From Phycisphaerae bacterium (GTDB taxonomy: Bacteria > Planctomycetota > Phycisphaerae > Phycisphaerales > Phycisphaeraceae): DNA of 64,000 bases. Within the stretch, counting starts at the first letter, position 1, and each line of letters begins with the position of its first letter. The DNA lies in assembly GCA_030425705.1 (NCBI GenBank), contig JAUHZU010000004.1:124001-188000 (forward strand). Direction: 5' to 3'. The notes under the pieces were generated by a model. The model did not search any database. It saw only the letters and a list, made by a program, of their open reading frames with translations, and had not been told where the DNA came from. This document shows, piece after piece, positions 42,244 to 50,389 of the stretch. The translations under genes and the position numbers were made by a program.

Positions 42244-43458
42244 ATGAGCCATGCCGCCGACCATTCGATCTGCGTTCTGGGGATGGGCTACATCGGCCTG
42301 CCCACGGCCGCGGTCCTGGCGACCCGGGGGTACTGCGTCCGCGGCGTCGACACGAACCCCGCGGTGGTCGACTCGATCAACGCCGGCCGAACCCACTTCA
42401 TCGAGCCGGACCTGGACATCCTCGTCCACGCGGCGGTGCAGACCGGCCACCTGAAGGCCTACGCGGACCCGGCCCCGGCGGATGTCTTCATCATGTGTGT
42501 GCCGACGCCGGTGACCCGCGAGCGCGGGCCGGACCTGTCGTACATCGAGGCCTCGACGCGCCGGCTCGCGGCGGTGGTGAAGCCGGGCAATCTGGTCGTC
42601 CTGGAATCCACCAGCCCGCCGGGCACGACCGAGCGGATCGCGGCACAGGTGAATGAGCTCGCCGGCCTGGACCCCGGCGCGGTGTCGTTCGCGCATGCGC
42701 CCGAGCGTGTGCTGCCGGGCAAGATCCTGCGCGAGGTCGTGGAGAACGACCGGATCATCGGCGGGGTCGATGAGGCCTCGACCCGCGCGGCCGCGGCGTT
42801 CTACCGCACGTTCGTGACCGGCGAGCTGCTGCTGTGCCACAGCCGGATGGCGGAGACGGCCAAGCTGGTGGAGAACGCGTCACGTGACGTGCAGATCGCG
42901 TTCGCCAACGAGCTGTCGATGGTGTGCGACACGATGGGGCTGGACGTGCGCGAGCTGATCGATCTGGCGAACCGGCACCCGCGAGTGAACGTGCTCCAGC
43001 CGGGGTGCGGCGTCGGCGGGCACTGCATCGCGGTCGACCCGTGGTTCCTCGTGCACCAGTGCCCGGAGCTGACGCCGCTGATCCGCACGGCACGCGCGGT
43101 AAACGACGCGAAGCCCGCCCACGTCGTGCGTCAGGTGCTCGAGCATGCCGGGCGGTTCAAGTCGCCGCGGATCGCGCTGATGGGCCTGACGTACAAGCCG
43201 GACATCGACGACCTGCGGGAGTCGCCGGCGTTGCGGATCGCGCGTGAGCTGGCGCAGGCCGACGCGGGCGAGCTGCTCGTCGTCGAGCCGAACCTCGGGT
43301 CGGTCGAGGGGCTGGCGTTGACCGGCTGCGACGATGCGCTCGATTCGGCGGACATCGTTGTGTTCCTGGTGGCGCACGCGCCGTTCCGGACGATCGACCC
43401 GGGCCGGCTGATGGGCAAGGTCGTGGTCGATACCTGCGGGGTGATGCATGGCCGGTAG
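42244..43458 (+). CDS. wecC: UDP-N-acetyl-D-mannosaminuronate dehydrogenase (WecC)
   Basis: This 404-residue enzyme matches WecC closely: ICVLGMGYIGLPTAAVLAT at the N terminus, VPTPVTRERGPDLSYIEAST, SPPGTTERIAAQV, and the catalytic Cys in QPGCGVGGHCIAVDPWF (about 263). It oxidises UDP-ManNAc to UDP-ManNAcA. It opens a forward set with WecB 33 bases downstream, so the pair should convert UDP-GlcNAc to UDP-ManNAcA for the surface glycan. Confidence 0.92.
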   Translation: MSHAADHSICVLGMGYIGLPTAAVLATRGYCVRGVDTNPAVVDSINAGRTHFIEPDLDILVHAAVQTGHLKAYADPAPADVFIMCVPTPVTRERGPDLSYIEASTRRLAAVVKPGNLVVLESTSPPGTTERIAAQVNELAGLDPGAVSFAHAPERVLPGKILREVVENDRIIGGVDEASTRAAAAFYRTFVTGELLLCHSRMAETAKLVENASRDVQIAFANELSMVCDTMGLDVRELIDLANRHPRVNVLQPGCGVGGHCIAVDPWFLVHQCPELTPLIRTARAVNDAKPAHVVRQVLEHAGRFKSPRIALMGLTYKPDIDDLRESPALRIARELAQADAGELLVVEPNLGSVEGLALTGCDDALDSADIVVFLVAHAPFRTIDPGRLMGKVVVDTCGVMHGR

Positions 43459-43491
43459 GCGAACCCACCGCACGCCCGGGGAGGCCCGGCG

Positions 43492-44661
43492 ATGAAGCGC
43501 GTGATGGTCCTGATGGGTACCCGGCCCGAGGCGATCAAGCTCGCGCCGGTGGTCGCGGCGCTGCGTGAAACACCGGGGCTGCGGCCCGTGGTGGTTTCCA
43601 CCGGCCAGCACCGGGAGATGCTCGGCCAGGTGATCGACCTGTTCGGCATCGCGGTGGACCACGACCTGGCACTGATGCGGCCCGGCCAGACCTTGCCGTC
43701 GCTGCACGCCCGCCTGCTGGAAGGTCTGGACGCGTTGCTCGGGGCCGAACGCCCGGACTTCGCGCTCGTGCAGGGCGACACGACGACGGTGCTCGCCGCG
43801 GCACAGGCCTGCTTCTATCGCCACATCCCGGTGGGGCACGTCGAGGCGGGGCTGCGGACCGGTGACCTGCGCGCGCCCTTCCCCGAGGAGGCGAACCGCC
43901 GGCAGGCATCCGTGCTGACGACGCTGCACTTCGCACCGACGGCGCAGGCACGGGACAACCTGCTGGCCGAGGGCGTGCCCGCGGGCCGCGTGACCGTGAC
44001 CGGCAACACGGTGATCGACGCGCTACGCATGGAGGCGGCGAAGCAGGAGGACGAAGAGATACAGCGGCAGATCGACGCGGCGCTCGCCCCGGAGCTGGGC
44101 GCAAGCTGGCGGGCTTCGCCGTATGTCCTGGTGACCGGTCACCGGCGCGAGAACTTCGGCGAGGGCCTGCGGAGCATCTGCGCGGCGCTCGTGGAACTGG
44201 CGGAGCGGTACCCGGCCACACGGTTTGTCTACCCCGTGCACCTGAACCCGCAGGTCGCCGGCCCGGTCCACGAGCTGCTCGCGGGTTGGGAGAACATCCA
44301 GCTCATCGGGCCCAAGGACTACCGCCTGTTCGTCGCGCTGATGCGCCACTGCACGCTGGTGCTGACCGACTCGGGCGGCGTGCAGGAAGAGGCCCCGACG
44401 CTGGGCAAGCCCGTGCTGGTCATGCGCGACACGACCGAGCGGCCCGAGGGGGTCGCGGCGGGGACGGCCCGGCTCGTAGGGGCGGACACCGGCCGGATCG
44501 TCCACGGCGTCTCGGGGTTGTTGGACGACCCGAAGGCCCACGCCGCGATGTCCGGGGCCCGCAACCCCTACGGCGACGGCGACGCGGCACCCCGGATCGT
44601 TCGGGAGGTCCGGCGCGCTCTGTCTGACGACGCACCCGGTCCGCTGGCCGACGTCCGGTAA
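43492..44661 (+). CDS. wecB: UDP-N-acetylglucosamine 2-epimerase, non-hydrolysing (WecB)
   Basis: This 389-residue enzyme has the family's markers: MVLMGTRPEAIKLAPVVAAL at the start, VQGDTTTVLAAAQACFYRH near 90, VGHVEAGLRTGDLRAPFPEE near 112 and the C-terminal DSGGVQEEAPTLGKPVLVMR near 289-308. It interconverts UDP-GlcNAc and UDP-ManNAc. Its partner WecC lies directly upstream on the same strand. Confidence 0.93.
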   Translation: MKRVMVLMGTRPEAIKLAPVVAALRETPGLRPVVVSTGQHREMLGQVIDLFGIAVDHDLALMRPGQTLPSLHARLLEGLDALLGAERPDFALVQGDTTTVLAAAQACFYRHIPVGHVEAGLRTGDLRAPFPEEANRRQASVLTTLHFAPTAQARDNLLAEGVPAGRVTVTGNTVIDALRMEAAKQEDEEIQRQIDAALAPELGASWRASPYVLVTGHRRENFGEGLRSICAALVELAERYPATRFVYPVHLNPQVAGPVHELLAGWENIQLIGPKDYRLFVALMRHCTLVLTDSGGVQEEAPTLGKPVLVMRDTTERPEGVAAGTARLVGADTGRIVHGVSGLLDDPKAHAAMSGARNPYGDGDAAPRIVREVRRALSDDAPGPLADVR

Positions 44662-44781
44662 CCCCACCCGCGGCCCTCGGCGAGCTACCATGGCACCCCA
44701 TGCCGCCACGCTCGGCCTTAGGTTCTGTTTCCTGCGTGCCGATGGAGCATAGGCACCTGACACCCCCTCTTTGAGACCGTT

Positions 44782-46110
44782 ATGAAGCTGAGTGATATCC
44801 AGGAACGCACACTGACCGTCGGCATCCTCGGGCTCGGTTACGTCGGGCTGCCGCTGCTGCGTGCGTTCTGGGACGCGGGGTTCCCGGTCCTCGGCTTCGA
44901 CGTCGACCCGAAGAAGATCGAACGCCTGACGCGCGGCGAGAACTACCTCAAGCACCTGGGCGCGACGCTTGTCAAGGACATGGCCGACGGCCCGGGCGAG
45001 CGGTTTACCGTCACCTCCGACCCGGCCGACCTGGCGAAGGCGGACGCGCTGTTGATCTGCGTGCCGACGCCGCTGGGCACGCACCTGGACCCGGACCTGA
45101 GCTACGTCGAGTCGACCGCGGAGATGATCGCCGCTACGCTCCGGCCGGGCCAGCTCGTCTCGCTGGAGTCGACGACCTACCCCGGCACGACACGCGAGGT
45201 CATCCTCCCCCGGCTGGAGGCGTCCGGGCTGAAGCTGGGCACGGACTTCTTCGTCGCCTACTCGCCGGAGCGTGAGGACCCGGGGCGCAAGAGCCACAAC
45301 ACCCAGACGATCCCCAAGCTCGTGGGCGGGCTGGACGAAGCATCGGGCGACCTCGCCTACGCGCTGTACGACACGGCGATTGCCGAGGTGATCCGCGTGA
45401 GCAGCGCCGAGGTCGCGGAGTCGGCCAAGCTGCTGGAGAACATCTACCGCGCGGTGAACATCGCGATGGTCAACGAGATGAAGACCATCCTGACGCCGAT
45501 GGGCATCGACGTCTGGGAGGTGATCGACGCCGCGGCGACCAAGCCCTTCGGGTTCCAGGCGTTCTACCCCGGCCCGGGGCTGGGCGGGCACTGCATCCCG
45601 ATCGACCCGTTCTACCTGACCTGGAAGGCCAAGGAGGTCGGTCAGACCACGCGGTTCATCGAGCTGGCCGGCCAGGTCAACCACGACATGCCCGGGTATG
45701 TGATCGAGCGGACGATGCTGGCCCTCAACGAGCGGGGCAAGGCGGTGAAGGGGGCGAAGGTCCTGGTCCTCGGGCTGGCGTACAAGCCGGACGTGGACGA
45801 TGTCCGCGAGAGCCCGAGCTTCGAGCTGATCGAGCGGCTGCACGAGCTCGGCGCCGAGGTGGACTACAACGACCCGCACGTCGCGGAGACCCACCGCGGG
45901 CGGAAGCACGACCTGCGGATGAAGAGCGTGCCCGCGGGCGGCGGCCTGCCCACACCCGAGATGCTGTCGGGCTACGACTGCGTGCTCGTCGCGACGAACC
46001 ACTCGGCCTACGACTGGCAGATGGTGGCCGACCACGCGCCGCTGGTGGTCGATACCCGCGGCGCGACGCGCGGGGTCGCGGGGGGACACACGCATATCGT
46101 GACGGCCTAG
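44782..46110 (+). CDS. nucleotide-sugar dehydrogenase, WbpA/UDP-GlcNAc 6-dehydrogenase-like
   Basis: This 442-residue enzyme has VGILGLGYVGLPLLRAFWDA, VPTPLGTHLDPDLSYVESTA and the catalytic region GPGLGGHCIPIDPFYLTWKA (about 265-284), the form seen in WbpA-type UDP-N-acetyl-D-glucosamine 6-dehydrogenases and close relatives. It would make a UDP-N-acetylated uronic acid. It is separate in sequence from WecC and the dehydrogenase at 24-25.6 kb, so the cell is equipped to make more than one uronic acid donor. The gap of 120 bases before it shows no clear promoter. Confidence 0.85.
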   Translation: MKLSDIQERTLTVGILGLGYVGLPLLRAFWDAGFPVLGFDVDPKKIERLTRGENYLKHLGATLVKDMADGPGERFTVTSDPADLAKADALLICVPTPLGTHLDPDLSYVESTAEMIAATLRPGQLVSLESTTYPGTTREVILPRLEASGLKLGTDFFVAYSPEREDPGRKSHNTQTIPKLVGGLDEASGDLAYALYDTAIAEVIRVSSAEVAESAKLLENIYRAVNIAMVNEMKTILTPMGIDVWEVIDAAATKPFGFQAFYPGPGLGGHCIPIDPFYLTWKAKEVGQTTRFIELAGQVNHDMPGYVIERTMLALNERGKAVKGAKVLVLGLAYKPDVDDVRESPSFELIERLHELGAEVDYNDPHVAETHRGRKHDLRMKSVPAGGGLPTPEMLSGYDCVLVATNHSAYDWQMVADHAPLVVDTRGATRGVAGGHTHIVTA

Positions 46111-46246
46111 CCCGAGACCCGCGGCAGGAAGGTCTTGATAACGACTTGTCGGTGATGACACCGCCCCACCCCGCCGATACAACCCGCATCGAGCGCGCGG
46201 CCTCCCGCTGCGCCGGCATTGCTTACCGGACCCAAGGACTACCACC

Positions 46247-47296
46247 ATGTCTCCGAACGCGAAACGCGCCGTGATCACCGGCATCACCGGGCAAGACGGC
46301 TCCTACCTGACCGAGCTGCTGCTGGGCAAGGGCTACGAGGTCCACGGCGTCATGCGGCGGGCCTCCACCTTCAGCACCCAGCGGCTCGAGCACATCTACC
46401 ACGACCCGCACGAGTCTGGCAAGCGGCTGCACCTGCACTACGGCGACCTGAGCGACGGCAACGGGCTCAGCCGGCTGCTCCGCGAGGTCCGGCCGCACGA
46501 GGTCTACAACCTCGGCGCGCAGTCGCACGTGCGCGTCAGCTTCGACCAGCCGGTCTACACCACCGACGTGACCGCCGTGGGCACGCTCAAGCTCCTCGAA
46601 GCCGTCCGCGACACCCAGGACGCCTCGGGCGAGCTGATCCGGTTCTACCAGGCCTCGTCCTCGGAGATGTACGGCAAGGTCGTGGAGGTGCCCCAACGCG
46701 AGACCACCCCCTTCTACCCCCGCTCGCCCTACGGCGCGGCCAAGGTCTACAGCCACTGGATCACGGTCAACTACCGCGAGTCCTACGGCATGCACACCTC
46801 CTGCGGCATCCTGTTCAACCACGAGTCCCCCCGCCGCGGCGAGACCTTCGTCACCCGCAAGATCACCCGCGCCGTCGGGCGGATCAAGCACGGGCTCCAA
46901 GAGAAGCTGTACCTGGGCAACCTCGACGCCCAGCGGGACTGGGGCTTTGCCGGCGACTACGTCGAGGCCATGTGGCAAATGTTGCAGCAGGACCAGGGCG
47001 ACGACTATGTTGTGGCGACCGGCAAGATGATCTCGGTCCGCAAGTTCTGTGAGCTGGCGTTCGGCGAGGTCGGCCTGGACTACCAGGACTTCGTCGAGAT
47101 CGACCCGCGCTACTACCGGCCGGCCGAGGTCGACGAGCTTCTGGGCGACCCGACCAAGGCCCGGGAGAAGCTCGGCTGGGAGCCGACCATCCAGGTCGAG
47201 GCGTTGGCTAAAATGATGGTCGAGCACGACATGGAGCGTGCCGCCAAGGAGAACACCCTGCGGAACGCGGGGCACGAGCTGACCGGACGGGGATGA
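46247..47296 (+). CDS. gmd: GDP-mannose 4,6-dehydratase (GMD)
   Basis: This 349-residue SDR has [39 protein letters not shown] (partly), the active-site SSSEMYGKV and Y-x3-K in [12 protein letters not shown], and the late [20 protein letters not shown]. It makes GDP-4-keto-6-deoxymannose, the first step to GDP-L-fucose, GDP-rhamnose or GDP-perosamine. The fucose synthase gene starts only four bases after its stop, so GDP-L-fucose is the likely product. Confidence 0.94.
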   Translation: MSPNAKRAVITGITGQDGSYLTELLLGKGYEVHGVMRRASTFSTQRLEHIYHDPHESGKRLHLHYGDLSDGNGLSRLLREVRPHEVYNLGAQSHVRVSFDQPVYTTDVTAVGTLKLLEAVRDTQDASGELIRFYQASSSEMYGKVVEVPQRETTPFYPRSPYGAAKVYSHWITVNYRESYGMHTSCGILFNHESPRRGETFVTRKITRAVGRIKHGLQEKLYLGNLDAQRDWGFAGDYVEAMWQMLQQDQGDDYVVATGKMISVRKFCELAFGEVGLDYQDFVEIDPRYYRPAEVDELLGDPTKAREKLGWEPTIQVEALAKMMVEHDMERAAKENTLRNAGHELTGRG

Positions 47297-47300
47297 CAAG

Positions 47301-48287
47301 ATGATGGAGTGGAAAGGGAAGCGGGTCTGTGTCACGGGCGGCGCGGGGTTCTTGGGGAGGCACGTCGTCGACGCGCTGCGGGCGCGCGGCGTCGCCGAGG
47401 ACCAGTTGTTCATCCCCCGCCGGGCCGACTACGACCTGACGCTGGAGAAGCAGGTGATCCGCCTGTTCGACGACGCCCAGCCCGACGTGGTGATCCACCT
47501 CGCGGCGGAGGTCGGCGGCATCGGCGCGAACCGGGACCACCCCGGCCGGTTCTTCTTCGCCAACGCGTCGATGGGGCTGCACCTGATCGAGCACGCCCGG
47601 CAGCGCGGGATCAAGAAGTTCGTCCAGGCCGGCACGGTCTGCGCCTACCCGAAGTTCGCGGCCGTCCCCTTCCGTGAGGACGCGCTGTGGGACGGCTACC
47701 CCGAAGAAACCAACGCGCCCTACGGCGTGGCCAAGAAGTCGCTGTTCGTCATGCTCGACGGCTACCGCCGGGAGTACGGGATGAAGAGCGGCGTCGTGCT
47801 GATGGTGAACCTGTACGGCCCACACGACAACTTCGACCCGCACACGAGCCACGTGATCCCCGCGCTGATCCGCAAGTGCGTCGAGGCGCGCCGGTCCGGG
47901 GCTGACCACATCGAGTGCTGGGGCACGGGCAGCGCGTCGCGCGAGTTCCTGTTTGTCGAGGACGCGGCGGAGGGGATCGTCCGCGTCGCGGAGCGGATGG
48001 ACGACCCGGTGCCGATCAACCTGGGCACGGGTGGGGAGATCACGATCAAGAAACTGGTGGAGACCGTCGCCCGGTTGAGCCGGTTCAAGGGCGAGATCCG
48101 CTGGGACGCGAGCAAGCCGGACGGCCAGCCGCGCCGCTGCCTGGACACGTCGCGTGCCGCCGAGCTTTTGGGCTGGCGGGCGCAGGTGGGTTTCGAGGAA
48201 GGCCTCGCCCGCACCATCGCGTGGTACGAGCAGCAGGAGCACGTCCGGGAGGTCGTCTACGGCGACGCCAACACGCTCCGCGCCTAG
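47301..48287 (+). CDS. fcl: GDP-L-fucose synthase
   Basis: This 328-residue SDR has KRVCVTGGAGFLGRHVVDAL, HLAAEVGGIGANRDHPGRF, the motif GTVCAYPKFAAVPF and Y-x3-K in NAPYGVAKKSLFVMLDGYR, all typical of GDP-4-keto-6-deoxymannose 3,5-epimerase/4-reductase. With GMD it completes GDP-L-fucose synthesis from GDP-mannose. Two in-frame ATGs (47301, 47304) open it. Its end overlaps the convergent epimerase gene by four bases. Confidence 0.92.
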   Translation: MMEWKGKRVCVTGGAGFLGRHVVDALRARGVAEDQLFIPRRADYDLTLEKQVIRLFDDAQPDVVIHLAAEVGGIGANRDHPGRFFFANASMGLHLIEHARQRGIKKFVQAGTVCAYPKFAAVPFREDALWDGYPEETNAPYGVAKKSLFVMLDGYRREYGMKSGVVLMVNLYGPHDNFDPHTSHVIPALIRKCVEARRSGADHIECWGTGSASREFLFVEDAAEGIVRVAERMDDPVPINLGTGGEITIKKLVETVARLSRFKGEIRWDASKPDGQPRRCLDTSRAAELLGWRAQVGFEEGLARTIAWYEQQEHVREVVYGDANTLRA

Positions 48288-49300
48288 ACCCCCGCCGCGA
48301 TCTGGCGGTACCAGTCGACCGTCACCGCCAGCCCCTGCTCAAACGCGACCACCGGCTTGTACCCGAGCGTCTGCTTGATGAGCGACAGGTCGGCCAGGGA
48401 GTGCTTCACGTCGCCGGGCCGGTCGTCCTTGTGCTCGGGCGTGAGCTCGGGCCGGCCGAGCTGGCGGGCCATCGCCGCGGCGAGTTCGTTGACGGTGACG
48501 CGCTGCCCGCAGGCGACGTTGAAGACCTCGCCCAGGAGCGGCGCATCGTGCCGGGCGGCGAGGAGGTTGGCGTGGACCGCGTTATCGACGAAGGTGAAGT
48601 CGCGGGACTGCTCGCCGTCGCCGTAGATCACCGGGCGTTCGCCGGCGAGCAGGGCCTTGGCGAAGGCGGCGATGACGGCGGCGTAGGCGGAGTTCGCGTT
48701 CTGCCGGGGCCCGAAGATGTTGAAGTAGCGGAGCGAGGCGGTATCGAGCCCGGAGTCGCCGTAGCTGTTGGCCCAGGCGCGCATGAGCGCCTCGCCGTAG
48801 CTCTTGTTCGCGGCGTAGGGGCTGCGGGCACGGACGGGCATGGTCTCGACCTTGGGCAGCGTGGGCGTGTCGCCGTAGGCCGAGCTGCTCGCGGCGAACA
48901 TGACACGAGCGACGCCGGCCCCGCGGGCCGCCTCGAGGATGTTCATCGTGCCCGTCGCGTTGATCGCGTGGTATCGGTCGGGCATCGCGACACTGCGCGG
49001 CACCGAGCCCCACGCCGCCTGGTGGAAGACCCAGCGGCAGCCGGCCACCGCGTCCGCGACCACCGATTCGTCGAGGATCGAGCCCTCGATGAACCGCAGA
49101 CGGTCGCCCGCGCGGTCGCGGTAGGTCTCGAAGTTCGCGACGTCCCCGCCCGTCAGGTCGTCGAGCACGACCACCGTCGCGCCGAGGTCCAGCAGCGCCT
49201 CGCTGAGGTGGGAGCCGATAAAGCCGGCCCCGCCCGTCACCAAGGCCTGCCCGCCCTCGAACGCGTCGCCGTGCATCTCCCGCCAGTTCATCAACGCCAT
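48284..49300 (-). CDS. WbpP-like UDP-N-acetylglucosamine 4-epimerase
   Basis: This 338-residue SDR has ALVTGGAGFIGSHLSEALLD, a WbpP-like block (WGSVPRSVAMPDRYHAINAT, then FAASSSAYGDTPTLPKVET) and Y-x3-K (SPYAANKSYGEAL), followed by RQNANSAYAAVIAAFAKAL. WbpP epimerises UDP-GlcNAc and UDP-GlcNAcA to their galacto forms. The substrate is inferred from resemblance. The ATG at 49300 is chosen because it begins the Rossmann core. It shares a four-base 3' overlap with the fucose synthase gene. Confidence 0.85.
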   Translation of the reverse strand: MALMNWREMHGDAFEGGQALVTGGAGFIGSHLSEALLDLGATVVVLDDLTGGDVANFETYRDRAGDRLRFIEGSILDESVVADAVAGCRWVFHQAAWGSVPRSVAMPDRYHAINATGTMNILEAARGAGVARVMFAASSSAYGDTPTLPKVETMPVRARSPYAANKSYGEALMRAWANSYGDSGLDTASLRYFNIFGPRQNANSAYAAVIAAFAKALLAGERPVIYGDGEQSRDFTFVDNAVHANLLAARHDAPLLGEVFNVACGQRVTVNELAAAMARQLGRPELTPEHKDDRPGDVKHSLADLSLIKQTLGYKPVVAFEQGLAVTVDWYRQIAAGV

Positions 49301-49458
49301 ATCTCGGATCCCTCGTGTATCTGTGCCAAGGATGCGCGCAACCCTAGTCGTTACCCGTTGTATCGGCAAACACCGTGCTTGAAACAACCCAGCAGGCCAC
49401 GACATAGCGGCTCCCACGGCTACAATCACTACGAAGCCGCGCCCACCGAAAGGACCCC

Positions 49459-50304
49459 ATGCTCAAGCCATTGACCCGCTTGATCTGCGTCTGCCTGCTC
49501 GCCCTGCCCGCCTCGGCGCTGGTCAACGCCCAGCCGCCCGACGAGGACGACACCCGCTTCGACGCGGTGGGTGCCTGGGGCCACACCGCCCGCCTGTACC
49601 CGGGACGCGGCCACGATGCCGAGCACCAGTGGTACGGCGCGGCCGTACTCATCGCGCCCGATGTCGTGCTGACCGCCAAGCACCTGCTGCCCAACGGCGA
49701 GGACCGCCTGCCCCGCCCCGGGACGATGACCGTACGGTTCCGCCGACACGCCGACGGCACGCTCGGCTCCAAAGACAACGGGGCCGCCAGCTACCACCAG
49801 GTCGCGGTCGAGCGTTTCGTCCTGTGCCCGGACAGCGACCTGATGCTGTGCATCCTGCGCGAGCCGGTGGAGCACATCCAGCCGGTCGAACTCGACCTGT
49901 CCGATGAGGCATCGGACGAGGCCGGGGTCGTGTTCGCGGCCTGGGGGTCGACGTCGAACTGGCAGGGCAACGGCGGGCCGCGCAACGAGCTTCGGGTCGG
50001 CACGAACACCGCGCGCATCGGCCGGGGCGTGGTCTCGCTGCTGGCCTACGAGACCGAAGCCCGCCGCAAAGGCAACGGCGACCAGGGCCGGTACATCACC
50101 GATGAACACACCGTGCCCAACATGTTCGACTCGGGCGGCTCGATCTTCCGGGAAGACGACGAGGGACGGGTCCGGCTGATCGGCATCATCTCGACCTACG
50201 GCGGGGGCACGTGGCTGGCCCGCTTCGCCGAGGACGAGCGGTTCCCCCTCGCGGCCGCGACGCGGGGGGCCGACGCGTTGATGGAGGCGCTCGACCCCAG
50301 CTAA
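49459..50304 (+). CDS. secreted trypsin-like serine protease
   Basis: This 281-residue protein has a signal peptide ending near LVNAQ. The chymotrypsin-fold triad can be read as H75 (VLTAKHLL), D127 (CPDSDLMLCIL) and S225 (MFDSGGSIF); the usual GDSGGP is changed to FDSGGS. Several residues around the triad are unusual, so it may have a narrow specificity. It is predicted to act in the periplasm or outside. The VanZ-MurJ fusion gene follows 85 bases downstream on the same strand. Confidence 0.8.
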   Translation: MLKPLTRLICVCLLALPASALVNAQPPDEDDTRFDAVGAWGHTARLYPGRGHDAEHQWYGAAVLIAPDVVLTAKHLLPNGEDRLPRPGTMTVRFRRHADGTLGSKDNGAASYHQVAVERFVLCPDSDLMLCILREPVEHIQPVELDLSDEASDEAGVVFAAWGSTSNWQGNGGPRNELRVGTNTARIGRGVVSLLAYETEARRKGNGDQGRYITDEHTVPNMFDSGGSIFREDDEGRVRLIGIISTYGGGTWLARFAEDERFPLAAATRGADALMEALDPS

Positions 50305-50389
50305 CCCGCTGGGCCCGGTGTCCGCCCGCCGCCGATACCATTGGGGCCCGGCCCGCGTCACGCCGGCTTGACCTCCCCCGGCGAGAGCG

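Noticed and set aside
46087-46104. An 18-base segment matching 56361-56378 at 17 positions
   Set aside because: By rough estimate a few such near-matches are expected by chance in a 64 kb window, and one copy is simply the coding end of the dehydrogenase gene.
44023-46287. Open frame of 754 codons on the minus strand opposite wecB and the WbpA-like gene
   Set aside because: It spans two recognised genes on the other strand and has no recognisable domains.
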